From positions 1,198,951-1,262,950 of the forward strand of contig CAXIPT010000004.1 of the NCBI GenBank assembly GCA_964030475.1: a stretch of 64,000 bases of DNA. Direction: 5' to 3'. Below the pieces are notes generated by a model that searched no databases, had not been told where the DNA came from, and worked only from the letters and a program-made list of their open reading frames with translations. The position numbers were made by a program, and so were the translations under genes. Shown here in pieces: positions 54,201-64,000 of this stretch (within the stretch, counting starts at the first letter, position 1; every line of letters begins with the position of its first letter). This DNA comes from Tethya wilhelma (lineage: Eukaryota > Porifera > Demospongiae > Tethyida > Tethyidae).

Positions 54201-55105
54201 TCATTATCATTTTGACTAGTAGAAAGTACACTTTTGCAGCTAGACTGTGTGGGTCCAATATTGTTCAAGTGCTTGCTACATTGTTTTTGCTATCTTACAC
54301 AAAGCTCATTCAAACTGTTATTACAATCTTTCAATCCACTACTCTGGTTTATCCTGATGGCTACAAGAGAAGGGTGTGGCTATATGATGGAAATGTTGAC
54401 TATCTTAAAGGAAAGCATATCCCTCTTTTTATTGCTGGCCTCATAGTACTTCTCTGTCTCTCAATACCTTACACTGTTAGTCTACTCTTTATCCAGTGGC
54501 TAAGAAAATACAACCATCACAGACTGCTACGTTGGGTTGGTAAACTGAAGCCTCTCTTTGATGCCTACACAGGTCCATTCAAAGAGAAACATGTCTACTG
54601 GTTTGGAGTACTGCTGCTTGTTCGTGTGGCACTTTACCTCGTTTTTGCTTCACATGTAGCTGAAGGCACTTCAATGAACCAAATCCTAATGGCTATTGGC
54701 ACTGTAACAGCATGTATCTTGTCTTATCTTGTACTAGTTGGAGGAGTGTATGAATCAACACTGGCCAATATCACGGACGTATCATTTTTGTTGAACCTAA
54801 TCATACTGACAATGGGCGCACACTTTTATAGCAAACCAATACTAACCAGCACAGTATCGGTTTCTATAGCATTGGGCCAGTTTGTGTTGATAGTACTGTA
54901 TCATGTCTACTTGAGGATTGTGGAAACAAAAAGAGGTAAAAGGTTGGTTGAAGCTCTGAAGGCAAAGGTGAACCATTTGACCAAGTTTAGAAAAGCTTTC
55001 AAAAAACAACATTTGGTTCATTCGGTTGAAACATATCATTCAGAAGTATCTCATTTTTCAGTCGAGTTGAAAGAGCCATTGCTACTGGATGGTATGAGCA
55101 CGTAA
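51233..55105 (+). CDS. array gene 4: beta-helix/Cys-rich/polytopic membrane protein (1290 aa)
   Basis: Single-exon ORF with signal peptide (MKKSATTVFLLLVIGSWCLN). Order as in gene 3: CYLPKNLTSSYQIESSTAIV with LLPGTHAIND, beta-helix repeats with GGAFLAHSG and RGGALYFGDSG turns, SSDPVRVCRCV, CPVGF, CPFDYC (838), CGGC, LGTSKC, 8-9 membrane helices and tail VELKEPLLLDGMST. Closest to gene 3; differences concentrate in the ectodomain (for example the CMAIFSEDSEKSSLRMTRV region). Many NxS/T sequons imply heavy glycosylation of the extracellular helix. Orientation and spacing (about 1.3 kb after gene 3) fit a tandem duplicate with its own promoter. Confidence 0.8.
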   Translation: MKKSATTVFLLLVIGSWCLNKTSAYQSVVYVLPSNVSEADLYLQLCQIQKCYLPKNLTSSYQIESSTAIVLLPGTHAINDSDSKSTLSIENVTNISITGKIPLDLDYLPISRPRPLASTKIECYHQSSFSIVVQNVTNISISHFEITGCNEQGHKPFENDDSEMEKATIKLMDSSFIHISEVGVYQGNGIGLYLLQTHGNITVTDSKFSENYINLLLRFNETANTKPNTPTPDNEKFIITIKDSQFQSGGANATKINYSNGMKVEAFLVNSTFRINLENLILNENWNGDVNLKLSISNQSLSSYLNIQSLNLSNKIQNCSHGKQCFGLMIRTQGNIHISVSDVKHVKTCMAIFSEDSEKSSLRMTRVTFQDSDCHDTALSIGNVQNGTIYNLSVFNSRNQILGILDSNIILQGTFVNNSGGVIAYQSTLTFSANNETRFENNNCTANTNTHHCSTVEVDGSELIIASGSQIIFKNNTGSASGGIALSFSGIYILENVNILFHNNKGRNGGAFLAHSGTRVNACFRDFSQDLVRKGAKECKGGKSNITFVENHASERGGALYFGDSGYMHKLGGLAELFLKSSLNIASSSRIGFYFEKNKAEVAGSAFYGGWLWYYSPEIFHFSDENKNDLSLVSSDPVRVCRCVSDVWHKLACNETNYHVETFPGQTFPVKVVAVGQMLGTVPSIVHAAFKGKSDSTLQNGQYVQNTSINCCTLNYTVFSLNRNETLVLTTENHDVPNLPRLKQFLNYYNNTEKYQEEISMLMDQLTITVHLKDCPVGFILNSTLKRCDCEPVFAENNIKCNTETFKIYHNTKKQWINATFVHTKPKQNHGIIVHDNCPFDYCETNVSYFSFERPDDQCAANRAGILCGGCQKNFSQMLGTSKCEQCSNIKILIVIVVFILMGILLIAIMMVLNLTISNGLFNGLIFYANIVRANEFLASLFPSNDFFRIFIAWLNLDIGIEICFFDGLDAYTETWIQFLFPLYLWGVAIIIILTSRKYTFAARLCGSNIVQVLATLFLLSYTKLIQTVITIFQSTTLVYPDGYKRRVWLYDGNVDYLKGKHIPLFIAGLIVLLCLSIPYTVSLLFIQWLRKYNHHRLLRWVGKLKPLFDAYTGPFKEKHVYWFGVLLLVRVALYLVFASHVAEGTSMNQILMAIGTVTACILSYLVLVGGVYESTLANITDVSFLLNLIILTMGAHFYSKPILTSTVSVSIALGQFVLIVLYHVYLRIVETKRGKRLVEALKAKVNHLTKFRKAFKKQHLVHSVETYHSEVSHFSVELKEPLLLDGMST

Positions 55106-55803
55106 AAGTTACATGGATATATAACTGTGTATTGCCATTTTTTTGCTGTTGTTGTGGTTGTTGTCATTGTCTGTAATAGTTGCTATAAAACAGTCAGAAG
55201 ATGATGATGAGTACACCCGTCTACTGCCATAAGATCAACATTTGCACAATAGTGAGAAACAATTAAGGCACATTGTGAAATAAAAAAAAGAAACATAATA
55301 TACTTAATATAGAGAGTTCAAGTTACTCATGTGTGAATTACCATAGCATATGTCTTTAGTTTTTTGTTATAATGACTAAACCTACATGCATCATGCAATT
55401 CCTTCTAATTAATTCACATCAGTTTTTTTCCATTGAATGTTGGCTTGTGGAAATTTTTCAAAAATTAGTGCTTTGTTGTATTCCCATTCCCAACAAACAG
55501 GCACAATTTTTTTTGTAAACCATAACACTACTAATAATTAATTTTTTGTTATCATAAATCTTGTTTGTTCACTTTGTCAGACTTTACTAACCTCAGTAAC
55601 CTGCCTTTCTCCAAAATAAAGGACCTTTATCCCACTAGCAACAACATCAATTTTGGGAATGACACATATAGCTTTATAAAACTAGATGACATTAACTATT
55701 TCACCGCATATGTACACTGCTAGAGTTACATGATGTATGCATGTCGTGGCTAATAGTGATTGCAGACAAATTGTACAGTTGTTTTTTGCTACAGACTATA
55801 ATT
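55106..55803. promoter_or_regulatory. upstream region of array gene 5, repeated upstream of gene 6
   Basis: The stretch 55,190-55,800 aligns in order with 63,030-63,669: the gtcagaagatgatgatgag tail-like phrase, gagttcaagttactcatgtg, gttatcataaatctt, then GCTTTATAAAACTA and gcatatgta.act. TATAAAA lies at 55,675, about 130 bases before the ATG, and at 63,549 in the other copy. A TATA-type core promoter is likely. The leading gtcagaagatgatgatgag (SEDDDE) looks like the tail relic of another copy. Confidence 0.6.
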
Positions 55804-58800
55804 ATGGCAATCAATTTGATTAAATTTTTGTCATTGTTGGTGCTCACATCTGCTGAGACCTACTATGTCACACCATCATCAAACACCCCATGTCCTGAAG
55901 AAGGTGTGCCTTGCTTCACTCTCTCCCAGTATGCCAACAAATCCAGCAACTACTTTGCCTCCAACACCACTTTTATCCTTCTACCAGGGAACCACAGCCT
56001 TGATTCAGAGCTGATGTTACAAAATTTGTCATTTTTGACTATTGCAACTACTTCTTTCTCCAACTCTGATACTTCTATTAGCTGCTATGAAGTTGCTAAT
56101 TTTGCATTAAAATCAATTGATGTTGTCAATGTGAGGAGACTAGCTCTCTTTGGGTGTGTGAATAATGAAGTCATAATGGTTGAAGAGTTTAAAATGGAAG
56201 ATTGCAGTTTAAACGGACTGGGATGTAATGGAACTGGACTGAAGCTAGTGAATGTGTCCATTGCTAACCTCGTAATTAAGAAACGCTTTCTGTTTTAATA
56301 CTGACAGTGCAGTTATTGTTATAAAAAGTACTATTAGCATTTCAAATTGCGTACTTCAAAATAATACTGCAAATGGAGATCAACTTGGAGCTGGTGGAGC
56401 AGTGTTTGTTAATTTAAGTTCTAGTATCACCATTGTCAATAGCTCATTCAACAACAATACTGTGACTGGTTATTATGGACGTGGCGGAGCAGTGTATATT
56501 AGCTCAAGTTATAATATCACCATAGTTAATAGTACTCTCAATAGCAATACTGTGATTGGAGATCTGGCTGGAGAAGGTGGAGCTATGTATGCTGACTCAA
56601 GTCTTGACATCACTATAATCAATAGTACACTCAACAATAACATAGTGGCTGGAAATCATGCCATTGGTGGTGCAGTGTACACTAAGTCAAGTCAAACTAT
56701 CACTATTATCAAGAGTATACTTAACAATAACAATCTTACTGGAAATGGGGTAACAGCTGGAGCAGTTTTTGCTTACTTAAGCTTAAATATTGCCATTGCT
56801 AATTGTACACTCAACAGCAACACAGTAACTGGAGGTAAAAGTGGAGGAGGTGGAGCAGTAGCTACTTATTTAAGTTCTAATATGGCTATAGTTAATAGCT
56901 CACTCAATAACAATACTCTGACTGGATATGATGGATATGGTGGAGCAGTGTCTGTTCAGTCAAGTCCTAATATCACTATAGTCAATAGTATACTTAACAA
57001 TAACACTGTGACTGGAGGTGATAATGGATTAGGTGGAGCAATGGGCATTAGCTTAAGTCCAAATGTCACAATAGTCAATAGTACACTCAACAAGAACAAT
57101 TTGACAGTAGATCGGAGTGGATTAGGCGGGGCGATAAATATTTACTCAAGTCCAAATATCATTATAGTCAATAGTACATTCAACAATAACAGTTTGACTG
57201 GAGGTCAGGCTGGATTTGGTGGAGCAATGTGTGTTAAGTTAAGTCCTAATATCACTATAGTCAATAGTAATCTTGATAACAACACTTTGACTGGAGATGA
57301 AGGATATGGTGGGGCAGTGTATGCTGATTCAAGTCCAAATATCACTACTGTCAATAGTACACTCAACAATAACAGCTTGACTGGAGGTCAGTTTGGATTT
57401 GGTGGGGCAGTGTATGCTGATTCAAGCCCTAATATCACTATTGCCAGTAGTACACTCAAAAATAACATTTTGACCGGAGGTCAGACTGGATTTGGTGCAT
57501 GGGGCAATGTGTGCTGGTTTTAGTCCAAGTATCACTATAGTCGATAGCAATCTTGACAACAACATTTTGTCTGGAGATTTTGGACATGGTGGAGCAGTGT
57601 ATGCTGAGTCAAGTCCAAATATCACTGTTATGAATAGTATTCTTCATAACAATACTGTAATTGGAAATTATGGACGTGGTGGAGCAGTGCATGCTGAGTC
57701 AAGTCCTAATACTATAATAGTCAATAGTACACTCAACAGCAACACTATGACTGGAAATCAGATTGGATTGGGTGGAGCCGTGTTTGTTAGCTTAACTCCA
57801 TTCTTCACTGTATTCAATAGTATTTTCAATAACAACACCTTGACTGGAGATCATTCAGGAATGGGCGGAGCAGTATACACCAATACAAGTACAAATATAA
57901 CTATTGTTAATAGCACTCTCAACAACAACATTGTGACTGGAGATCAGATTGGAATGGGTGGAGCCATATTTGTTGGCTTAAGTCCATACTTTGCTGTATT
58001 TAATAGTATTTTCAATAACAACAGTGTGACTGGAGATCTGTATGCATCTGGTGGTGGAGTATTTGTTAACTTAAGTGGGATCACTATTGTTACTAGTACT
58101 CTTAACAGAAATTTTGTGACTGGAGATCAGTTTGGAATGGGTGGAGGAGTGTATGCTGTTTTTAGTAATATCACTATTGTAAACAGTGCTCTCAATAAAA
58201 ACAATGTGAGTAGTAAATTTGCAAAAGGTGGAGCAGTGAATGCCGAGAAGACTAAACTTATATCAAAAGGCTGCAAATTCACAAGTAACCATGCAATACA
58301 AGGCTCCATTTTTTCCTTTCTTTACACTACATTCAAAAGCAAACAATTTCTCATCATGCATGACAACATTGCTAGCCAAGGTGGAATCTATGCTGTAAAA
58401 AGTACACTAACATTTTCTGGTAATACCACAGTTTCAAATAATAAAGGATCACAGTTTTTTTACTTTTGCAATGTGACATTCACTGGGTACACTAAAATTG
58501 AGAACTCTAATACCACTCAAGAAGGAGGAGCAATAAACACCTTTCAGAGTGAGATATTCTTATTGAATAAACTGGACCTCATGTACAACAGGGCTGCACG
58601 AGGTGGAGCTATTGCAGTTACAGAAAGCAAACTTTATGTTAATGGAAACATTACGATATCTCACAACACAGCAGTAGAGTCTGGTGGTGGCATCTATGCC
58701 TACCAGAGTGAACTGAACTTTAACAAAGTGACCAAAATTAGTAGAAATTGTGCACAGTTTGGTGGAGGCATTCATGCTATCAGTTCAACAACAATGTTGA

Positions 58801-61768
58801 TTGATGGATCAAAAACTTATATCACTAGCAACCATGCTGAGAAAGGAGGTGGAATGAGCTTGGAAAGAAGTTCTAAGATATACTTGTTGAAGAATGATGA
58901 ACAATATAGCAGATTGAATCCTTCATCAGTTCACGATTTCAACTCATCAACGTGGATTGCATTCTATCTAAATGAAAACACTGCAATGTTTGGAGGAGCC
59001 GTGTATGTTGCTGATGACACAACATCCACTACTTGCTATGCCACTCCTTTCGTAAAGAAAACTATTCATAATGAATGTTTTATTCAAGAACTAGTACCAT
59101 ACAGTAAGCAGTTGAACAATTTCGTGAAATTTGTGCTTAGCCAACAGGTGGATCAATTAATAAAATATATAATCAGTAATCTACGTACTAAGTATTTTTT
59201 TAGTACATTTTTCTCTGACAATTCAGCCACAACAGCAGGAGATGTACTTTATGGTGGTCTACTGGACAGGTGTGAAGTGAGTCCTATGGCTAAAATGTTG
59301 GACAATGTTTTTACTCATTCTTTAACAAGCAGTGTTACAGTTCTACTTAATATTACTAATCTTAAAGTAGAAGATTTCAACTCAACTAAAGTAATATCAT
59401 CTGATCCAGTTCGTGTCTGTTTCTGTAAAGACAACCAACCAGACTGCAGTTACCATCCTCAGCCAAAGTATGTTAGAAAAGGACAAACATTTACAGTGTC
59501 TCTTGTTGCAGTCGACCATATCAACAACTCTATTGCAATCGGTACAACCGGTGTCCCCAAAATACAAGCATATGTATCACTAGAAGCAAAGCTTGGTGAG
59601 GGCCAATCTATTCAAGAGACTAATGGAGATGGTAGTTGTACTGATTTGGTCTACAGTATTCTCTCTCCTCACAACACTGAGGAGCTTCATCTCTATGCTG
59701 ATGGCCCATGCAAAGATGCTGGAATATCCATAGCAAATCTCACTATAATTTTTTCACCATGTCCAATTGGGTTCAAAGACAATGTTTTTGGTTGTGAATG
59801 TGACCCCATAATCTACCCTGAGTACATTTCCAACTGTTCAATTGAGACAGAAACAGTCCAAAGAAAAGACAATGTCTGGTTTGCCTTTCTGAACGACACA
59901 ACACATAAAGGCTATGTACTTCACAAATACTGTCCTTTTGACTACTGCCATCCAACTGCTGAAAAAGTATTAGTGAACTTAAACATTCAAAATGGTGCTG
60001 ATAAACTTTGTATGTTCAATCGCTCAGGAAAGCTCTGTGGATCTTGTGAGGATGGTCTCAGTCTCTCTCTTGGTACTTCACACTGCAGGCCATGTTCTAA
60101 CAACTGGCTAGCTTTACTCATTGTCTTTGCTTTAGCTGGAGTAGTACTAGTTGCTTTCATTCTAAAAGTGAACTTTGTGGTAGCTGCATGAAGGAACTTT
60201 CAATGCACTAATCCTATATGCTAACATATTTGCAGCAAATCGTGCCATTTTCTTTCCACATGACAAAATAAAGATATTGTCTGTTTTCATAGCATGGATC
60301 AATCTAGACTTTGGATTTGAGACCTGCTTATTTGATGGGATGGACAGTTACATCAAAACCTGGTTACAACTAGCATTTCCACTCTATGTCATTTCCCTGG
60401 TTGTTGCTATTATCATCATCAGTGATCATTCTACAAGGTTTGCAATGCTCTTTGTTGGAAAGAACCCAATTGCAACACTGGCTACCCTTATTCTATTCTC
60501 CTATACAAAGCTCCTCCGTACAATCATTAGTGCATTGCAATTTACAACACTTACGTATTCCAATAGTACCAGTCCGAGTGAACTGGTCTGGCTGGTCGAT
60601 GCTAACATCCCATACCTCAGTCCAAAGCATATCCCTCTCTTCATCACAGCTCTTCTCATTCTCATAATTGGAACTGCATTCACACTTATACTCTTTGCTT
60701 GGCAGTGGCTTGTGTATTGTCCAAACAGAGGACCACTGAGATGGATCATTAGCAATGGTAAATTCATTGCTTTCATTGATGCTTATCACAATCCTTACAA
60801 CAAAGACCATCGTTATTGGATTGGACTGCTATTCTTGGTTCGAGTCGTCTTGTATCTAATATCAGCTGTGAATGTTCTTGGAGATCCTCGAGTTAACCTC
60901 CTCAGCATAGCTATAGTGATAGCATGCATTCCTATTTTTCAGACCATTATTACAGAATGGAAGCAAACCTTTGTATACAAAAAGAAAAAAAAATAATTTA
61001 CTTGACATCATTTCTCACTTGAACCTCATTGCTCTGACAGTTGCCACCTTGTTTATCAATGAAGCTAAGAACCAGTCAGTAGTTGCTTACATTTCAACTG
61101 GCATTGCCTTTGCTACATTTATAGCTATACTTGTGCACCATGTGAAAACTTTCATTCTAAATGAGATATTTCAAAAGATACAGCTTAAGTTTGACAAGCT
61201 CCTTGGAGTGAACAGAGAAACTCATACCAATGTTTATACATTGTCCCCTCCATATCATCTTTATAAGGAGTCGATTGCTGACCATGAGACTGAAGTCAAT
61301 GCCTTGCCAGAACCCTTGAACACCATTAATACACACAAAGAAGATAACCATGGTGAATCAGTCCTAACTGAGACAGAATCAGACAGTACTAAAAACTTGA
61401 TTGATCCTAGCCTTCCAAACAAAGAGCAGCCTCCAACCACCATTACAACTACTACAAAAACATTATTTGACCTGGAATCACCAAGTTCAAGAGCCATCTC
61501 ACAGGAGAAGATTCATCAGCATGCATCCATAGAGTACAGAGTCAAACATGATAATTTCAGTCAACAAGAAGTTTGTCATGACATACCAAACCAGGGACAA
61601 CTATTTGAACATGAACCCAATCAGGATGAAGAAAAAAATTTACTTGACGATAGAGCAAGTTATTCAACTCTAACTGAAATGATTCCTTCATCTCACACTC
61701 CTCTGCTCAAAGTCAACAAGAATATCCCTGTTGAAATTGAATTGTCTACTTTAGCACCAAATTACTAG
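55804..61768 (+). pseudogene. array gene 5: long Pmp-like beta-helix receptor with four frame breaks
   Basis: Start MAINLIKFLSLLVLTSAETY (signal peptide), then the lead module (CPEEGVPCFTLSQYANKSS, LLPGNHSL). About twenty 30-31-residue beta-helix repeats (SSPNITIVNSTLNNNTVTG..GxGGAVYA) run from about 56,390 to 58,240, followed by irregular helix, SSDPVRVCFC, CPIGF, CPFDYC (59,931), CGSC, LGTSHC and 8-9 membrane segments (LATLILFSYTKLLRTIISAL; YWIGLLFLVRVVLYLIS). It ends in a long Ser/Thr-rich tail. Breaks: near 56,275 (shift of +1), near 57,496 (4-bp GCAT/CATG-type insertion), near 60,187 (another GCAT/CATG-type insertion giving a stop), and an A9 run near 60,985 (one extra A). Protein similarity is continuous across all four, so the gene was intact recently or the breaks are partly sequence errors. 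The C-terminal tail is longer than in genes 1-4. Confidence 0.75.
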
Positions 61769-62111
61769 CCCCTCCCAGGAAGAGATGATGAAAATACTCC
61801 TCTACTAAATTAGATAAACATTCGAATAACATTTAAAAAAAAGTTCCTGCCTACCACAAACAACACACATTTTAAAACTTTTGTTAAGGAATGGACTATT
61901 GTTTTAAATGCATTTTAGAACCCTGCAGCCCAAAATAGCACTTGTAACATTAAACTATACAATAATTACTTATCAATATTACAGTAAAATATCATGCCAA
62001 AATTTAATTTTTTTGCATATACACTTATAGAACACTTTTTTAATGTCTCGTAGCATCATTATGTGTACAATATTAATGTAGCTATTCACAATTCAGAGTT
62101 TGAAATCTGAA
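61769..62111. other. 3' flank of array gene 5
   Basis: After the stop the sequence ccctcccaggaagagatgat still resembles the coding tail of the relic at 63,000 (tccttcccaggaaaaagatga), so the present stop may truncate the original tail. Otherwise AT-rich, no gene. Confidence 0.45.
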
Positions 62112-62139
62112 GTGGTCTGGCTGGTTTATGCTAACATCA
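62112..62139 (+). pseudogene. short relic of an array-gene membrane loop
   Basis: gtggtctggctggtttatgc and the following taacatca match gene 5 at about 60,583-60,610 (ctggtctggctggtcgatgc) nearly base for base, then run directly into the CCTATTATGC-type repeat. The short length limits certainty. Confidence 0.55.
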
Positions 62140-62634
62140 GATATGCTCAAGACTCTGCCTATTTATTTTTTCTTTTATGCTCAAAGAATAGCCCAATTAT
62201 GTTCCAAAATCTGCCTATTATGCTTCTCAAGTTGTCTACTATGCTTATTACTACCAAATAATATGTCACAGAAATAATTGATTTTCAATGAACAGAAGCA
62301 CAAACTAATTGAAAGACTATTATGATAGTTAATAAATGTGTTTCTGTAGTTATATAGTAGTTAATTTACACTTTGTGAGTTAACCAGCTTCATTAAAATA
62401 ACACTAAAGAATGTGTAACAGATAATACAGGTGATTGCTGAAACAGTCGAAGACTATATACTGTGGCAGGGCATTCACTCCACTTAGGTGCTATTAATCC
62501 AACAAAAATTAATACTATAGCCTATTATGCTGGGATGGTCATAAAATTCAGCCTATAATGCTATACAAAATTTTTGATACTCAAGTGTACCTATTATGCT
62601 CAAAATTATCCTAGCATAATCTATCAAGGCCTAA
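62140..62634. mobile_element. decayed foldback element related to the one at 2303-2780
   Basis: Repeated CCTATTATGCT phrases, and a right end AGCATAATCTATCAAGGCC comparable to the inverted GGCCTTGGCAAATTATTC end at 2304. The left terminus is missing: the element starts next to the gene relic at 62,112-62,139. Confidence 0.55.
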
Positions 62635-62904
62635 AGGTGAAGCAGCAATTGATTGTAACAAATCAGCTAAAGTATTACTAGATGTCAAACCTGATTTTTC
62701 TCAACAGTCTTTCCAGAGTGATAGTCAATTTCTCATCACTAATATAATGCTTTGATTCCATTAGTTAAAGTAGAATCATGCACCAACTGTCATCTCACCT
62801 GGTACTTAGTGTGGATCCCATAATCAGGACAAAGATGATACATATTATTCAAATGAAAACAGCACAACCAGCTCATCTCTATCTATAATGATTCTTTTAT
62901 CCAG

Positions 62905-63049
62905 ACTCAATGAGATCACCTCTATTGAAATTGAATTACCTAATTTGGCATCTGAATATCAATGCTCTACTATGCCTCAACTTCACCAACCATCATCAGT
63001 AACTAGTCCTTCCCAGGAAAAAGATGACCAGTCAGAGGATGATGAGTAA
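62905..63049 (+). pseudogene. relic of an array-gene cytoplasmic tail
   Basis: In-frame stretch TSIEIELPNLASEYQCSTMP ... SPSQEKDDQSEDDE ending in TAA 63,047-63,049. It matches the last coding part of gene 5 (IPVEIELSTLAPNY) and then continues further, so it is the tail of a gene 5-type copy whose body is gone. Confidence 0.7.
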
Positions 63050-63669
63050 CATACACCCCTCTACTGGCGTAAGATCAACTATAACATAATTATACAATAG
63101 TGAGAAACAAAGCAAATTTTGCAATAAAAGATGAACATGCTTATTAGAGAGTTCAAGTTACTCATGTGTGAATTACATACCATAGTATTGATTTTAGCTT
63201 TTGTTTGAATGACTAAACCTACATGATTCATGCAGTTCTTTCAGACAAGTTTAATTGATAGCCCATAGGATAGTTGATGTTACCACAGAACATTATAATA
63301 AAACTATACTGGCAGAATATCTGTAATAATAATTATGAAGTTGTTGGTTAATATGGAAGTTCTTCTAAAATTATTTCTCAGTTGTATTTCCCAAAAAACT
63401 TGCACATTTGTTTTTGTAAAGCTCACACACTACTAATTTTTGTTATCATAAATCTTTTTTGTTCACTTTTTCTGACTTTACTAACTAGCCTTTCCCCGAA
63501 ACAAAGGACCACTAACAACAATATTTTGGGAATCACACATGAAGCTTTATAAAACTACATGACATTAACTTTTTCAGTGCATATGTATACTACTGCTAAG
63601 ATGCCAGTTGGTTAGATGATGTACGCATGTCAGTGTGGTTAAACGATCTAACTCTACTGTGATATAATT
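63050..63669. promoter_or_regulatory. upstream region of array gene 6
   Basis: Homologous to 55,200-55,803 throughout, with TATAAAA at 63,549 about 120 bases before the ATG and conserved atgacattaact and gcatatgta phrases. No gene within it. Confidence 0.6.
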
Positions 63670-64000
63670 ATGGCAGTCAATGTGGTTTCATTTTTGTCAT
63701 TGTTGGCACTCACATCTGCTGAGACCTACTATGTCACACCATCATCAAACACCCCATGTCCTGAAGAAGGAGTGCCATGCTTCACTCTCTCCCAGTATGC
63801 CAACAAATCAAGTGACTACTTTGCCTCCAGCACCACTCTTATCCTTCTACCTGGGAACCACATCCTTGATTCTGAATTAAGAATCCAAAATATCTCATTT
63901 TTGACAATTGCATCAGATTCTGCCTCCAACTCTGAAGTAATAATTACCTGCTATAAATTGGCCAGATTCATATTTAATTTCAATGGTTTTGTCGGCATAA
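63670..64000 (+). CDS. array gene 6, N-terminal part (runs off the window)
   Basis: ATG at 63,670 opens a frame with no stop to the window end: MAVNVVSFLSLLALTSAETY (signal peptide), then CPEEGVPCFTLSQYANKSSD, LLPGNHILD and IQNISFLTIA. It is nearly the same as the start of gene 5 in both protein and upstream DNA, so it is the next tandem copy of the gene 5 subfamily. Only about 110 residues are visible; whether the rest is intact is unknown. Confidence 0.85.
   Translation, partial: MAVNVVSFLSLLALTSAETYYVTPSSNTPCPEEGVPCFTLSQYANKSSDYFASSTTLILLPGNHILDSELRIQNISFLTIASDSASNSEVIITCYKLARFIFNFNGFVGI

Noticed and set aside
1..64000. CRISPR arrays, tRNA or rRNA genes, riboswitches
   Set aside because: No spaced direct repeats, tRNA-like cloverleaf motifs or rRNA-like sequence were recognised; the genome is eukaryotic.

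Overview
The window is metazoan DNA. It has introns with GT-AG ends, AT-rich intergenic DNA full of short inverted-repeat elements, an adhesion-type GPCR with GAIN/GPS and Ig/FN3/Calx-beta modules, and a COR-like plus death-domain protein. Compact genes, lineage-expanded receptors and heavy polymorphism fit a demosponge such as Amphimedon queenslandica. That species call rests on recalled family knowledge, not on a search. The assembly is imperfect: there is one 929-base gap, three single-N joins, and false or allelic duplications that distort the gene models.

Layout. 1-1.7 kb: 3' end of a COR/winged-helix-like plus death-domain gene (+). 2.3-3.7 kb: a foldback element and a 518-bp direct duplication around a single N. 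3.8-5.3 and 9.5-11.0 kb: two paralogous single-exon type II membrane glycosyltransferases of fucosyltransferase type (+), separated by a decayed pogo/Tigger-like transposon with a C-terminal PHD finger (-). 12.4-18.7 kb: two copies of a 1.43-kb segment carrying the GPCR cytoplasmic tail, with a 929-base gap and a secreted Cys-rich protein gene (-) between them. 17.7-35.9 kb: a roughly 42-exon adhesion GPCR (-), interrupted at 30,061-32,772 by a contig that is the reverse complement of the 40.2-41.4 kb intergenic region, apparently the other haplotype put in the wrong place.

36.3-64.0 kb (+): a tandem array of large single-ORF membrane proteins. Four are intact (1305, 1312, 1285 and 1290 aa), one is frameshifted (55.8-61.8 kb), and one starts at 63,670 and runs off the window. 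Each has a signal peptide, a parallel beta-helix ectodomain with GGA/FxxN-type repeats like bacterial Pmp proteins, a conserved Cys-rich juxtamembrane cassette (CPFDYC ... CGGC ... LGTSxC), and 8-9 membrane segments resembling TRP-like polytopic proteins. Relics of further copies lie between them, a ~300-bp membrane patch looks homogenised, and the first pair is ~98% identical in the membrane half but much more divergent outside. This is the most interesting part of the window: an expanding multigene surface-receptor array that could serve recognition or sensing. Function is inference.

Taken together, the locus is rich in cell-surface genes: glycosyltransferases, a secreted Cys-rich protein, a modular adhesion receptor and an array of polytopic beta-helix receptors. 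Nothing in the sequence proves they act in one pathway.
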